Source: Heterohyrax brucei (lineage: Eukaryota > Chordata > Mammalia > Hyracoidea > Procaviidae). From it: a stretch of 64,000 bases of DNA. This document shows, piece by piece, positions 21,945-33,404 of the stretch. Every line of letters begins with the position of its first letter. Positions within the stretch are counted from its first letter, which is position 1. The position numbers were made by a program, and so were the translations under genes. The stretch covers positions 25,959,501-26,023,500 of the forward strand of contig CM053140.1 of the NCBI GenBank assembly GCA_028571685.1. Direction: 5' to 3'. The notes under the pieces were generated by a model. That model saw only the letters and a program-made list of their open reading frames with translations. It was not told the DNA's origin and made no database searches.

Positions 21945-22270
21945 CCTCTGCTGCAGTGGTGGCTCTCATCTTCCGTGCAGGAGATCCGGGTTAGATTCCC
22001 GGCCAGTACACCCCATGCATGGCCACCAGCCGTCTGGACACTCGTGTGTTGCTCAGATGCTGAACGGGTTTCAGCAGAGTCCCAAACTGAGATGAACCAG
22101 CAGGAAAGACCTGGCTACCGACTTCCAAAAATCAGCACATGAAAGCCCTCATGGAGCACAACAGTCCGATCAACAGCCAACCCTGGGGATGGCACAGGGC
22201 AGGGCAGTGTTCTGCTTTGTCGTGCACAGGGTGACCACGAGTCGGGGACCAACTGGACCACAGCTCACCG
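21945..22270 (+). mobile_element. tRNA-Gly-headed composite SINE
   Basis: Head TGCAGTGGTGGCTCTCATCTTCCGTGCAGGAGATCCGGGTTAGATTCCCGGCC resembles tRNA-Gly (A and B boxes). The body is the RTE-leader block GAACGGGTTTCAGCAGAG. The tail is RTE-like GCACAGGGTGACCACGAGTCGG. Confidence 0.8.
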
Positions 22271-22669
22271 CAATAATGACAGTCTGAGTGCTCTTGGATG
22301 GTTGCATGTTTGGCTTGAATAAGAATAAGAATTTGTTTACAAAATAACCATGTTATAAAATTATTTATTGGTGATCTCAAAGACAAAGTTTCTGTTGAAC
22401 AGACAGAAAAATGTGATTATAGTAGGGAGGGTTACGCCCCCAACCCCACACCCAACCTCACAAAATTCACAATGCTTTAGGTAATTAGGTTTGTGAATAT
22501 GATGATAAGGCACTTGTATGTAAAAATTTAGTGTTGTCACGAGGGACTTCTCAAGGGTCTGATGTTGAGTCATGATCTCAGAACTTTTCAAGGGTGTTAT
22601 GTTGAGTCACGATCTCAGATTTTCAGTTTGGATTTTTTTCTCCTCGAGTCAGATGAGTAGTTTCTCCTC

Positions 22670-22925
22670 TTGGCAACCCTGGTGGCACAGTGGTGAAGTG
22701 CCACTGTTCCACCTTGGAATCTACCAGGTGCTCCTTGGAAACTCTGTGGGGCAGTTCTATTATGTCCTATCAAGTGGCTATGAGGTGGAATTAACTTGAT
22801 GGCAATGGGTTTCATTTTGGGTGTGTGTGTGTGTGTGTGTGTGTGAGACTGAAACTTGGAAACTGGGGCACTTCTACTCTGTCCTATAGGTTGCTATGAG
22901 TTAGCCTCGACTCAGCAGTGGTAAC
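22670..22925 (+). mobile_element. AfroSINE-like SINE, (GT)n, and second partial SINE
   Basis: CAACCCTGGTGGCACAGTGGTGAAGTGCCAC ... GGAATTAACTTGATGGCAATGGGTTTCATTTTGG, a (GT)12 tract at 22821-22844, then a second SINE lacking its head (GAAACTGGGGCACTTCTACTCTGTCC). Confidence 0.85.
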
Positions 22926-22929
22926 TTTA

Positions 22930-23365
22930 CATATGAGATAGATGTCATTGAGTCAACTCCAACGTATGGGGACCCAGCATACAATAGAACAAAATGTCAC
23001 TGTGTCCTGTGTCACCCCGTGCCATTGCCAGTGTGTTGGAGCCCATCTTTGTGACTACTGTGTCCGTCCATCTCCCTGGCTGTCTCCTTCACCAAACGCG
23101 ATACCCGCCTCCAGTGACTGATCGTTCCTGATAAGAGGTCCAAAGCAAGCAAGTCAGACAAGGTTCTGTTGTGACCTGTATGGTTTTCACCAACTGCTTT
23201 CCGGAAATAAATCATCAGGTCTTTCTCCCTAGTCTGGCTCAGTTGGGAAGCTTTGTTGCAATCTGTCCAGTGTGGGTCACTCTGCTGGTGTTTGAAATAC
23301 AGGTGGCAAAGCTTCCAGCCTCGCAGCAGCAGCAGGCAGGTCCCTGCAGGCTGACAGAAGGGTGG
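22930..23365 (-). mobile_element. Internally deleted RTE derivative
   Basis: Reverse RTE tail (GAGTCAACTCCAACGTATGG ... TTCCTGATAAGAGGTCCAAAGCAAGCAAGTCAGAC) runs straight into reverse 5' region (CCAACTGCTTTCCGGAAA ... CTCCCTAGTCTGGCTCAGTTGGGAAG). Third copy of the same architecture. Confidence 0.7.
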
Positions 23366-23589
23366 TGGCCTTAGTCATTAGGGAAATGCAAATCAAAACC
23401 GCAAGCAGCCACACCTCACCCTCACCCTCACTGAGATGGCTCTGATCAGCAAAAAAAAAAAAAGAAAAAAGAGAGAGAGAGAAACTCAGAAAACAACAGG
23501 TATTGGCATAGTCATGGAGTTTCTGGAATCTTCATTCATTGCTTGTGGGACACAGTCAAATGGTATCACTGAGGATGACAGTTTGACAA

Positions 23590-24050
23590 TTGCCTAACTG
23601 TGCTGTCGGTGCTAATTGCTGTCCAGTCCATTGCAACTCATGTCAACCCCAGAGTAGAAGGGCTCCATTGGATTTTCGAGGGTGTTATCTTTCCAGGAAC
23701 AGAATGCTAGGGCTTTCTTCCCAGGAGCCCCTCAATAGATTCAAACTGCCAATCCTTCAGTTAGCACTTCACTTCAGCTCCACCAGAACTCCTGGAACTA
23801 CCATATCATTCCCATCGCTGCTGAGTTGATTCCGATTCATAGTGACCCCACAGGACTGAATAAAACTGCCCCTACGGAGTTTCCAAGGAGCTGGTGGATT
23901 TGAACGGTCAACCTTTTGGCGAGCAGCCGTAGCACTTAACCACTAAGCCGCTTGGGTTCTGAACTACCAGAACAATCATAAACCCCAAACCAAACCTACT
24001 GCTATCAAGTCAATTCCAATTTACAGTGACTGCACCTATGGCCCAGCCAT
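23590..24050 (-). mobile_element. Three adjacent AfroSINE-like copies
   Basis: All minus strand: about 23590-23800 (long variant), 23805-23960 (GAGTTGATTCCGATTCATAGTGACCC ... GCGAGCAGCCGTAGCACTTAACCACTAAGCCGC) and 23980-24050 (tail only, ACTGCTATCAAGTCAATTCCAATTTACAG). Confidence 0.8.
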
Positions 24051-24054
24051 TTCC

Positions 24055-24612
24055 CTGCCGGTATAGACCCAAAAGAATTGAAAGTAGGAACACAAAAGAA
24101 TACCAATGTTCATGGCAGCCCTATTCACAACAGCCCAAAGTGGAAACAACCCAAGAGTCCACGCATAGTTGAGCAGCTAAGCACAATATGGTCCAGCCAT
24201 ACAATGAAGTATGACTTGGCCGTTAAGAGAAATGAAGTCCCAGTATGCACTAGAAAATGTATGAACCTTGAAAACATGATGCTGAGTGAAATAAGTCAGA
24301 TATGAAAGAACAAATATTGTATGATTCCACTCATATGAAATACCTAGAAGAGGCAAGTGGAAAGAGGCCAAAAGTTGTTTAGTGGGTTCACGGGGCAGAT
24401 GGCAGGGAGTGGGGAAAGGAAACTCATTGTTTCCGGGACACTGAGCTTCTGTTAAGAGTAATGGAAAATTCTGGAAATACTGGTGGTGCTTGCTGGAGAT
24501 AATCAGTGTTGCTGAACTGCATATATAAAAATGGTTCAGATGGTAAATGGCTTGTTAAGTGTGTATTTACCACAATTAAAAACACACACACACACACTCA
24601 CACACACACACA
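24055..24612 (+). mobile_element. L1M-type 3' end with terminal (CA)n
   Basis: GTTCATGGCAGCCCTATTCACAACAGCCCAAAGTGGAAACAACCCAAG, ATGAACCTTGAAAACATGATGCTGAGTGAAATAAGTCAG, then a (CA)n stretch at about 24580-24612. Confidence 0.85.
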
Positions 24613-24639
24613 GTGAGGTATTTCACCCCTCCTAGGATT

Positions 24640-24805
24640 GTTATGGAAACCCTGGTGGCCCAGTGGTTAAGTGTTACACCTGCTAACCAAAAGGTCAGCA
24701 GTTTGAATCTGCCAGGCACTCCCTGGAAACTCTACAGGGCAGTTCCACTCTAGGGTTATTATGAGTCAGAATCGACTCATCGGCAGTGGGTTTGGGTTTT
24801 CGTTT
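24640..24805 (+). mobile_element. AfroSINE-like SINE
   Basis: GGAAACCCTGGTGGCCCAGTGGTTAAGTGTTACACCTGCTAACCAAAAGGTCAGCAG through AGAATCGACTCATCGGCAGTGGGTTTGGG. Confidence 0.9.
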
Positions 24806-24959
24806 TGGCTTAGAACGGTTATAATTTTTTTTAAAGTGCAGGAAAACAAGGATGTGGGACAATTGGAACCCCTACCCAGTGTCCAGTGGTGCAGCCCTGT
24901 AGAAAGCAGTTCAGTGGTTCTTCCAAAAGTTACACAGAGCTGTCCCCAGTGGTGGATGC

Positions 24960-25120
24960 TCACTGCCGTTGATTTTCAATTCTGAGTCACAGCGGCCCCA
25001 CCTGTATGCATAGAACTGCGCTCCACAGGAATTTCAGTGTTTGATCCTTTGAAAGCAGGTCACCAGGTCTTTCTTCTGAGGCACATCTGTGTGGAATCTA
25101 ACTGCAGCCTTTGGAACAGC
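24960..25120 (-). mobile_element. Degraded AfroSINE-like copy
   Basis: ACTGCCGTTGATTTTCAATTCTGAGTCACAGCGGCCCC, AAGCAGGTCACCAGGTCTTTCTTC. Confidence 0.55.
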
Positions 25121-25669
25121 AGTGGAGTGATGAACCGTGAGCAGCACCCAGAACTCCGGGAGCTACCACATGACCCAGCAATCCCGCTCCTAGGTACAGA
25201 CCCAAAGACCTGCAACCAAGAACAATGAGGAAGCACTCTGTCTACACCAGGGCTTTTCAGACTTTGCCCACAGCCCCCCCAACACCCTACTAAGCCCCAC
25301 TTGTCCAAGGTCCCCAAACTCATCTCAGACGCATCACACATTTCAGTACCCAGGTTTGTCCCTGAAGAAGCTAACAAGCCTGTGGGGGACTCCAGAGCAG
25401 CACCCCCCTCCAAGTGGCCATGTCCCTGCAGCTTCCTCAGTGACTCATTGCTGCACAGGACAAGGTGTGCCTGGCAGCTGCCAGCAGCACCCTTCGTACC
25501 TGGCCCTGCTGCCTCGGGGACACGTGAGTCACACAGGGCTGTAGTCCTCAGACTGGCCTGGCCAGCCCCTCGGAAAAATCTTCGCCAGTGGCCTCTTTGG
25601 CTCGCTTAGGATGACAAGCCAACAGCCAGAGTTTCTGAGGGTAGCTGTGAGAGAGAGCTCGAAGTACAT

Positions 25670-26050
25670 GGTCTTGGAGCAGAAATATATCTCTCAAATC
25701 TCCAAGTTCAGGGTGCCGGCTCAGGGAAGGGTTCTTCTCTCTGTCAGCCTAGAGGAGGGTCCTCGTCTCAGCTTGTCCAGCCGGTCACCTTGGACTTCCT
25801 GGGCTTATAGACTGCTTTGCCTCCCGTGTCTTCATGTAGTGTTGGCCTGCTCCCCAAGTCTGCCTTCTCCTCTGCCTAGTCTGCTCTTTGGAACTCAAAA
25901 CTGATTGGCTTAAAACACACTCTTCACAGATGTGACCTCATTAACAAAACAAAGAAAACTCTACTCCCAAATGGGGTTACCCCCACAGGTACAGGGTCAG
26001 GATTTACAGCACATATCTGGGGGGACACAATTCAGTTCACAGCAGCCGTA
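25670..26050. repeat. Interspersed repeat family R1, copy 1
   Basis: Common blocks: TCCAAGTTCAGGGTGCCGGCTCAGGGAAGG, GAGGGTCCTCGTCTCAGC, GGGACACAATTCAGTTCACAGCAG. The same order recurs at 33405, 35880, 37775 and 42165. Human homologues exist, so it is an old mammalian repeat. I cannot assign the class. Confidence 0.6.
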
Positions 26051-26509
26051 TCACCTTCAAAAGTTCCAGAAGGTGGCAGACCCCTGAAGGTGAATAGTGG
26101 TGGCTTGAAGAGGGTACTTGGGGACAGAGAGTTTTCTGAATGCAGCCTGCGTTCTTGCCTTAGGGACTTTGCTCCTTGGGGTTTTCAGGTGCTCCGCCTG
26201 GAGAACAAGCATTTCACCACCTCACTACACATCATCATTACCCAGAAGATGGGATACTGTGTCCCTGATGGATTAAATGTGTTCCTCCAGAATATGAATT
26301 GGAATCCTAATCTCCATACCGGTGGATATCACAGCATTTGGAAAGAAGGTTTCCTTTGTTGTCTTAATGAGGCCATATCAGTGTAGGGTGTGCCTTGAAC
26401 CGAATGACCTTTGAGAGACACGGAATCCAGACTTTCTGGAGTCATTGAGGCAGGATGAACCCTGGAAGATATTACTCGGAGCTAACCTGTAAACCTTTAA
26501 CCAAAACTA

Positions 26510-27305
26510 TCCCTTAAAGCTCTGGAATTACAGCCTTCAGTACAGATTATGTGTCAACATAAAGAAAGCAAATATCCTCACAACTGGACCAACAAACAAT
26601 GCCACAATAAACAGAGGAAAGACTGAGGCTGTCAAGGATTTCACTCTGCTTGGGTCCACAATCAATGTCCGTGGAAGCAACCATCAAGAAATCAAATGCC
26701 ATCCTGCACTGGACAAATCTGCTGGAAAAGATCTCTTAAACTGTTAAAAAGAAAAGCTATCACTTTTAAAGACCAAGACACACCTTACCCAAGTCATGGT
26801 GTTTTTAATCTCCTTCTATGCTTGGGACCCTAGGCCATGAGTCGGATCTGGCTAGACAGTACTTGCCTGGCATATGCATGCAAAAGCCAAACAGCAAATA
26901 AGGAAGACCAAGAAGAACTGATGCCTTTGAATCCTGGTGTTGGCAAAAAATACTGAATATACCATGGACTTCCAGAAGAATGAACAAATTTCTCTTGGAA
27001 GAAGTACAGCTGGAATGCCCTTTAGGAGTGAGGACAGTGAAACTTTATCTCATATTCTTTGGACATGTTGTCAGGGAGGGGCAGTGCCTGGAGGAGGGCA
27101 TCATCCTTGGTCACGCAGAGGGTCAGCGAAAAAGAGGAAGACCTTCAATGAGACGGCTTGGCACAGCGGCTGCAACAACGGACTCCAGCATCACAACGAT
27201 TGTGGGGATGGAGCAGGACCAGTGTTGGGTTGGGTTGGGTTGGGCTGGGTTGTGAATAGGGTCCCTATGAGGTGGAATGCATGCTACAGCACCTAACGGC
27301 AACGT
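26510..27305 (+). mobile_element. RTE LINE 3' third, degraded
   Basis: Plus-strand relics such as LCVNIKKANILTTGPT, VKDFTLLGSTINVRGSNHQEIK and LTQVMVF correspond to the end of the RTE reverse-transcriptase frame. Then come TGGACTTCCAGAAGAATGAAC, GGACATGTTGTCAGGGAGGGG and CACCTAACGGCAACG. A stop and frameshifts are present. Confidence 0.8.
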
Positions 27306-28079
27306 CCCCTGAAGTCTTTTTTGAACCAAACAACCGCTTAGCTTAGTTAGGAAAGTATGTCTGTCTTGAGTACTGTCCTCTTGTAAAGAATCATCCTTAT
27401 GTGGTCCAGGTGACAGGAGAAACCCCCAAGTTTAGATGAGGTGCTGAGGGGCAAGGAGCCTATGTGACTGCTCACAGGATTCAGAACAGGACAGCAAGAG
27501 GGACGCACAACTTGAATGTAATCAGTGCCGCAGAAGTATACCTGCAGAAACTGTTGAAGGGGTTGATCTTCGGCTGTGTGTATTTTCACCAATAATTAAG
27601 TAACTTTTGAAAAGAGCAGACAAGACACAGAAGGAAGCAAGTGCCAACAGAGGAAGAAGATGTCACATGGAGACCACCAGGGAGTGGAGGAAAGCTGAGA
27701 AGAACACTAGAGAAGCTGAGCTAAGCACTGTCTCCCTCTTGTCCCCACCCCTGAGCAGACAGAGGGACAGCCTTCCCCTAGAGCCCACACCCTGAACTTG
27801 GACTTCTAGCCTCTCGATCTGTGAGAAAACAAACTTCTGTTTTTTAAATCACCACTTGTGATATTCCTGTTGCAGTCACTCTGCATAATTAAACCCATGG
27901 CAAAGACCCAGACACAGCCCTCTTCTCTCTGGCAACTTCACTCCCTGGGAACCCAAGCCAGTCTTCCATCTCTGTCTCACACCTCCCAGGGGCCAAGGCA
28001 GGGGGGAAGTGGGTGCTGGTGGGCTTGTCTCTTGGTGCACAGGCCCCTGGTCACCCCTGAGTAGGGGCAGGGCCTGGAC

Positions 28080-28600
28080 TGGGTTATGTTACATGGATTT
28101 TGCAGATGTAATTAAGATCCCAAATCCTTTGGGTTTTAGTTCACCAGAAGCAAGTATATTCTGGGTGGGCCTGAACTAATCAGACAGGCCCTTCAAAAGA
28201 GGGCCTAGAAGTCAGAGACTCAAGCCTACTGCCATCCAGTCATTTCCAATTCATAAGGACCTATAGGTCAGAGTAGAAGTGCTCCTTACAGTTTCCAAGT
28301 AGTGCCTGGTGGACTTAAACTGCTGACCTTTTAGTTAACAGACATAGCACTTAACCACCATGCCACCAGGGTTTAAGCAGCAGGGATAAGCTCATCAGAT
28401 CCTGACCTAACCAGGCGGGCCCTCTAAAACAGTGTCTAGAGGTCAGAGGCATGAAGCTGCAGGGAGATACTCATCATATCCTGAGTGGGCCTGACTTAAT
28501 CGGGGAGACTTAATCAGTTGGGCCTTTTAGAAGAAGGCAGCCTAGACGTCAGAGGCTTGAAGCAGCAGGGAGACTCATTCTTGTGAATCTTGAAGAAGCA
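28080..28600. repeat. Old repeat with tandem degenerate units, split by a SINE
   Basis: Unit pattern GGGTGGGCCTGA.CTAATC then GGCCCTT...AGGGCCTAGA.GTCAGAGGC.TGAAGC.GCAGGGAGA occurs about three times (around 28160, 28400 and 28480), each 80-105 bp. A minus-strand AfroSINE lies at 28225-28375. Confidence 0.55.
28225..28375 (-). mobile_element. AfroSINE-like SINE
   Basis: CTACTGCCATCCAGTCATTTCCAATTCATAAGGACC, AGAGTAGAAGTGCTCC, CACTTAACCACCATGCCACCAGGGTTT. Confidence 0.85.
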
Positions 28601-29529
28601 AGGGGCAGGGCCACGTGGCAGGCACCTGGAGGCCTGGAGGGCCTTGATCCTTAAGGAACTGGATTCTGACAACATCCCCAGTGAGGACCCAGAGCCTCAG
28701 GTGATGACACAGGTCAGGCACCTCCCTGATGTCACTTTGGTGAGACCCCGAGCAGGGGAGCAAGCCATACTGTGCTGGCTCCTGACCCCAAGAACCTGTT
28801 GGGTGACAAAACTGTGTTGATTTCAGTCAAGTAATAGAAAAATATAAGGGTACAATTCTAAAGAGGTCATCTTTCTAGAAAATTCTGCATATTGATGTTA
28901 TTTTCATCTTCTATATCCCGATTTGAGAAATCCTGGCTGTTCAATAGTTAAGGACTTGGCTGTTGTCATGGCTACAACTATGTCCCCCCAAAAATATGTG
29001 TAGCAGTTTGGCTGGGCCATGATTCCCAGTGTTGTGTGATTGCCTTCCGTTTTGTGATTTTCTGATGCTGTCAATCCTAAGCTCTACCTGAGGTTAACAG
29101 AGTGGATTATGTTGGAGAGGATTAAGGTAGCACGGTTAACATCCTTCCTAGTATACCTTCCCATCTCCACTGAAAAAGGAGTTTCCCCGGAGTGTCGCTT
29201 GTATCACTTTTTATCCTTTTATCCTACAAGAGATAAAAGAAAAGGGAAGCAAGCAGAGAGTTGGGAACCTCACACCATCAAGAAAGCAGCACCAGGAGAA
29301 GAGTGCGTCCTTCAGACCTGAGGTTCTTGCACCAAGATGCTCTCTGACCAAAGACTGATTGATGCAACACAGGGACCTTCCTCCAGAGCAGACAGAGGGA
29401 AATCCTTCCCCTGGAGCAGACACTCTGAATCCAGACTTGTAGCCTACTGGACTGTGTGAGAATACATTTTTCTTTGTTAAAGCCATTCACTCAGGTTATG
29501 TCTGTTAGCGCAGCACTAGATGACCAAAA

Positions 29530-29900
29530 CAACTGTTAACCCAAAGGCTGGTAGTTCAAATCCTGCCTTCCCCCAACTGGTTCCACACAAGAAAGACCTG
29601 GTGGTCTGCTGGTCTGCTCCCTTAAGGGTTACAGCTGAGAAAACCCCATGGGGAAGCTCTGTAGTCACACGGGGGTTGCCCTGAGTCAGAACTGTCTCAA
29701 CAACATCTAATAACAAAAACACATGCTTATTGAAGATGTCCCTGGCAATGCAAACCATCGACATGCTTCCCTGCTAACTGTAAAGTTGAAAGTTTGAGTC
29801 TACCCAGAGGGACAGCAGAAGAAAGACCTGGCAACCTAATTCCAAAGGAATCAGCAGCTGAAAACCCTACAGAGCAGAGTTCTACTCACTCAGGGTCACC
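29530..29900 (+). mobile_element. Two tRNA-Asn-like headed SINE variants
   Basis: About 29530-29720 (TTAACCCAAAGGCTGGTAGTTCAAATCC ... GAGTCAGAACTGTCTCAACAACATC) and 29750-29900 (CTAACTGTAAAGTTGAAAGTTTGAGTCTACCCAGAGGGACAGCAGAAGAAAGACCTGGC). Confidence 0.7.
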
Positions 29901-30184
29901 TTCATCAGGGTTGCCTCCACTGCAAATTAATTCTGGTTTTGATCTTACGTCCTCATTTATCTCTATCTGTTTAACCTGTGATCTTCCAAGAGGTCTGTGC
30001 AAGAGTTCTATGATGATTGCGAGCTTCACTATCTGTCCATGTATTTGTAACTGTTGTGGCTTTATGTATCTCATTGCTCTGTGATATCCTGGATACAAAT
30101 TTATAGCTTGCATATGCACGACAGTGATATTCTTTGTTCATTCAAAACACCTTTCTCTATTCCTGATGGATAGTAACATGGACT

Positions 30185-30617
30185 AAATAGGGCCCCTAGC
30201 ACCCACTGGACATTCCCATAGGGTGACCAGGGCCACCAGGTCACAGTGAACACTCACATGGGGTGACTAGTACCCACCATAACCCAGTGGACACACATGT
30301 GGAGTGACTGAGGCCTGTAGGACCCAGCAGACACTCACATGATGTGACTGGTACCTACCAGAACCCAGTGAAACCTCATACACAGTGACCAGTGTCCTCT
30401 GGACCCAATAGACACACAGGGTGACCAGAGCCCCCAATACCCAGCAGACACTCAGATGGGGTGACTGGGATGCATCAGCACCCAGTGGAGCCTTATATGG
30501 GGTGACCAGGGCCGTAGGACTCAGCAGATACTCACACAGGATGCCTGAGGCCTCTAGACCTGGTAGACACTCTTGTAGAGGGACTAGAACCTCTAGGACC
30601 CAGTGGATGCTCACAAG
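30185..30617 (+). repeat. Minisatellite, about 40 bp units, roughly 10 copies
   Basis: Imperfect units follow the pattern ACCCAGTGGACACTCACATG-GGGTGACTAG...CC. Spacing between successive GGTGACC/TGACTGG cores is about 38-45 bp. It shows no similarity to the flanking SINEs. Confidence 0.8.
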
Positions 30618-31219
30618 AGAGGCAGCGGCGGGGTGGGGGGCAGGTATTGGGGAAGCAGAACAAAATGACAGGTTTCTAAAAGCAGAGCTGGTGCAGCACC
30701 CGAGGTGAGCAATACTGGGAGCTGTTACATGCCTAAGATTTGCAGGGGTGAGTAAGAAAGGGTACTGGACATGGGATGGCTGCCTAACAGGACAGTGGTC
30801 AGCAGTTGCGGATGAAGCCTCCTTGCAAGAGGGAGCCCAAGGACCAGTTCCCGAGTGCCTCTGCTTCTGCCCTCAGCCCTCCCACCAGGGTGTCCCAGTG
30901 CCTGACCCCAGGCTAGGTCTCAGAGCCAGTGCAGGATGGAGACAGAGTGGGGCCGGAGAGACAGATAGAAGATGTCAGCACAGCTTGGCATAGAAAACAC
31001 TTTCTGGATCCCTCTGGGTTCCCTGGCCAGCTCCATCTCTCCTGCTTCCCGAGGCACTGGGAGCCCCAGCCGGACAGAAATGCTAGGATGTAGCTCCCAA
31101 CTGCACCAGCTATTCATATGTCAAAGGGAAGGACATCTTGGTTTCTCCCAGGTCTGCCTTACCTGGGGGGCTGGCCAGCTTTCTCTGTAAAGGGCCTCAG
31201 TATCAATATTTTCACCTTT

Positions 31220-31945
31220 GTGGGTCATGTAGTCTTTGTCAAAAACACCTCCCTCCAGTGGCATCTGTGGTCTTAAAAGCTAGCAAGCAGTCATCTAAGA
31301 GTCATCAATTAGTACCAGCCTACCTGGAGCAGGCAAGGGACAATGAAGGGCAGAAAAGACACAAAAAATATTAGCCCAAGAGACAGAAAGGACCATGTAA
31401 ACCAGAGACTCCACGAGCCCAAGATTAGAGCTAGATGGTACCCAGCCTGACCAATGACCACCCTGTCAGGGGACACAACAAAGGGTCCCAGATGGAGCAG
31501 AGAAAAGTGGTATGCGGAACTCAAGTTCTAGCAGAAAGGCCAGACTTAATGGTCTCACTGAGACTGGAGAGACCTCGGAAGACACGGCCCCCACACTCTC
31601 TGTTAGCCCCAAAATAAAACCATCCTTGAAGCCACCTCTTCAGACAAAGATGAGACTGGGCTATAAGACGTGAAATGATACTGTGAAAAGTGTCCTCTTA
31701 GCTAAGTAGATACGTGAGACTAAATGAGCAGCTCCTGTCCAGAGGTGAGATGAGAGGGCAGAAGGGGACAGGAGCTGGTTGAATGGACATGGGAAATCCA
31801 GGGCGGAAAGGAGGAGTGTGCGATCACATTGCAGGGAGACCAACTAGGTTCACGTAACAATATGTGTACCAATTTTTTTATGAGAAACTAATGTCAACTG
31901 CCAACCTTCACTTAAAGCACAATTTAAAAAAAAGAAAAAAGACTC
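31220..31945 (+). mobile_element. L1-family 3'UTR with A-rich tail
   Basis: GGCATCTGTGGTCTTAAAAGCTAGCAAGC, CAAGAGACAGAAAGGACCATGTAAACCAGAGACT and TTCACTTAAAGCACAATTTAAAAAAAAG. The GTGGTCTTAAAAGCT motif recurs in the L1 at 49523-51254 (near 50571), so both belong to related L1 lineages. Confidence 0.7.
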
Positions 31946-32424
31946 AACTTTGCGGTTGTAATGCAAAAGCAGTTACAGATAATATACAGGCAAATGGGTG
32001 TGATACGTGCCAGTGAAACTGCAAAAGCAGGTAGCCAGCCTGTGGGCCATAATTTGAGACCCTTGGCCTTCTAACCAAATCTTTCCTATCACCCCTTCCA
32101 GGAAGGCCTCCAGTATGCCCCCCTCTCCTTATGAAGCCACTCATTCTCACTCATATACAGGCATGAAAAGGAATGAAGTTATGATACCTGTTAATAACAC
32201 AGACAAACAACAACGAAATTATGCTCACACAGCAGATGCTTCAAAACAAATGCACTCCACCCTCAGTAGAATGGCCTATGACCAGAAAAATGAAAGATAA
32301 TAAGTTATAGTGAGGATGCGGAGAAATGGGAACTCATACATTGCTGGCAGGAATGTAAATCGGAACAGCCCCTGTTGTAAACAGTTTGGTGGGTCCTCAA
32401 AGAGTTAAACACAGAATTACCACT

Positions 32425-32570
32425 AAAAAACAAACAAACTCATTGCCACCAAGTTGATTCCAACTCATAGCAACTGTATAGGAGAGAGAAGAACTACCCC
32501 ACAGAGTTTCCAAAGAGCACCCAGTGAATTCAAACTGCCACCGTTCTTGCTAACAGCTATGGCACTTAAC
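32425..32570 (-). mobile_element. AfroSINE-like SINE
   Basis: TTGCCACCAAGTTGATTCCAACTCATAGCAAC, CCACAGAGTTTCCAAAGAGC, GCTAACAGCTATGGCACTTAACC. Confidence 0.85.
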
Positions 32571-32964
32571 CTAAGACCCAATGATTCAACTTCCAGGTGA
32601 TACCCAAGAGAAATGAAAGCAGGGATTCAAACAGATACCTGCACACGGATAGCCATAGCTGCATTATTTGCCTTGGCCCAAAGTTGGAAATGACCCAAGT
32701 GTCCATCCGTGGTCCAATGTGGTTGGTACATAAATGGAATGTTATACAGCCATGAAAAGGAACGAAGTTATGATACCTGTTAATAACACAAACAAACAAC
32801 GACAAAATTATGCTCAGTGAAATAAGTCAGTCATAAAAGGGCAAATATTATAGGACTTCAGTCAGATCCGACTCGACGGCACTTGGCTTGGCTGGCTTAC
32901 AGAAAAAGTCCAAAACACACAAATCTGTAGGGACAGAAGTAGATTAGTGGTTGCCTAGGGCTGA

Positions 32965-33135
32965 GGAGGAATCTCTGGTGGCACAGTGGTTAAGGTCTAT
33001 GTCTGTTAACCAAAAGGTTGGCAGTTTGAGTCCACCAGACGCTTCCGGGAAACTCTATGGGACAGTTCTACTCTGTCCTATAGGGTAGCTCTGAGTCATA
33101 ACCAACTCAGTGGCAGTGGGTTTAGGGCTTAGGGG
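32965..33135 (+). mobile_element. AfroSINE-like SINE
   Basis: GGAATCTCTGGTGGCACAGTGGTTAAGGTCTATGTCTGTTAACCAAAAGGTTGGCAGTTTGAGTCC through CCAACTCAGTGGCAGTGGGTTTAGG. Confidence 0.9.
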
Positions 33136-33404
33136 AAAGGGATGGCAATGACTGCTGATGGGAGTGGAATTTCCTTTTGAGTTGATGAGAATTTTCTGGA
33201 ACTAGATAGAGATGATAGTTATAAACACGGTGAATTCACCAGATGCCGCAGAATTGCTTACTTTAAAACAGTTAATGTTTAATGTTATATAATGTGAATT
33301 TTGTCTCCACCCCAGAAAAGAATGCATAGAATAGGAACATAAACATCTGAACTGTCTCCTTACCCTGAAGTCTTAGCTGTCTCGTCTTGACACACGATGG
33401 TAAC

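Larger units (their letters stand above)
32130..33320 (+). mobile_element. L1M-type segment with SINE insertions
   Basis: L1M blocks (CACAGGACTCCAGTC-like, ATTGCTGGCAGGAATGTAAAT, GGTTGCCTAGGGC, GAGAATTTTCTGGAACTAGATAGAGATG) are interrupted by a minus SINE (32425-32570), a short RTE/SINE tail (32865-32900) and a plus SINE (32965-33135). The 5' and 3' parts repeat GAAAAGGAA.GAAGTTATGATACCTGTTAATAACAC, so a piece is duplicated. Confidence 0.7.

Noticed and set aside
30185..30617. CRISPR-like array
   Set aside because: Units are diverged along their whole length with no constant repeat and variable spacer pattern, and the genome is mammalian. It is a minisatellite.
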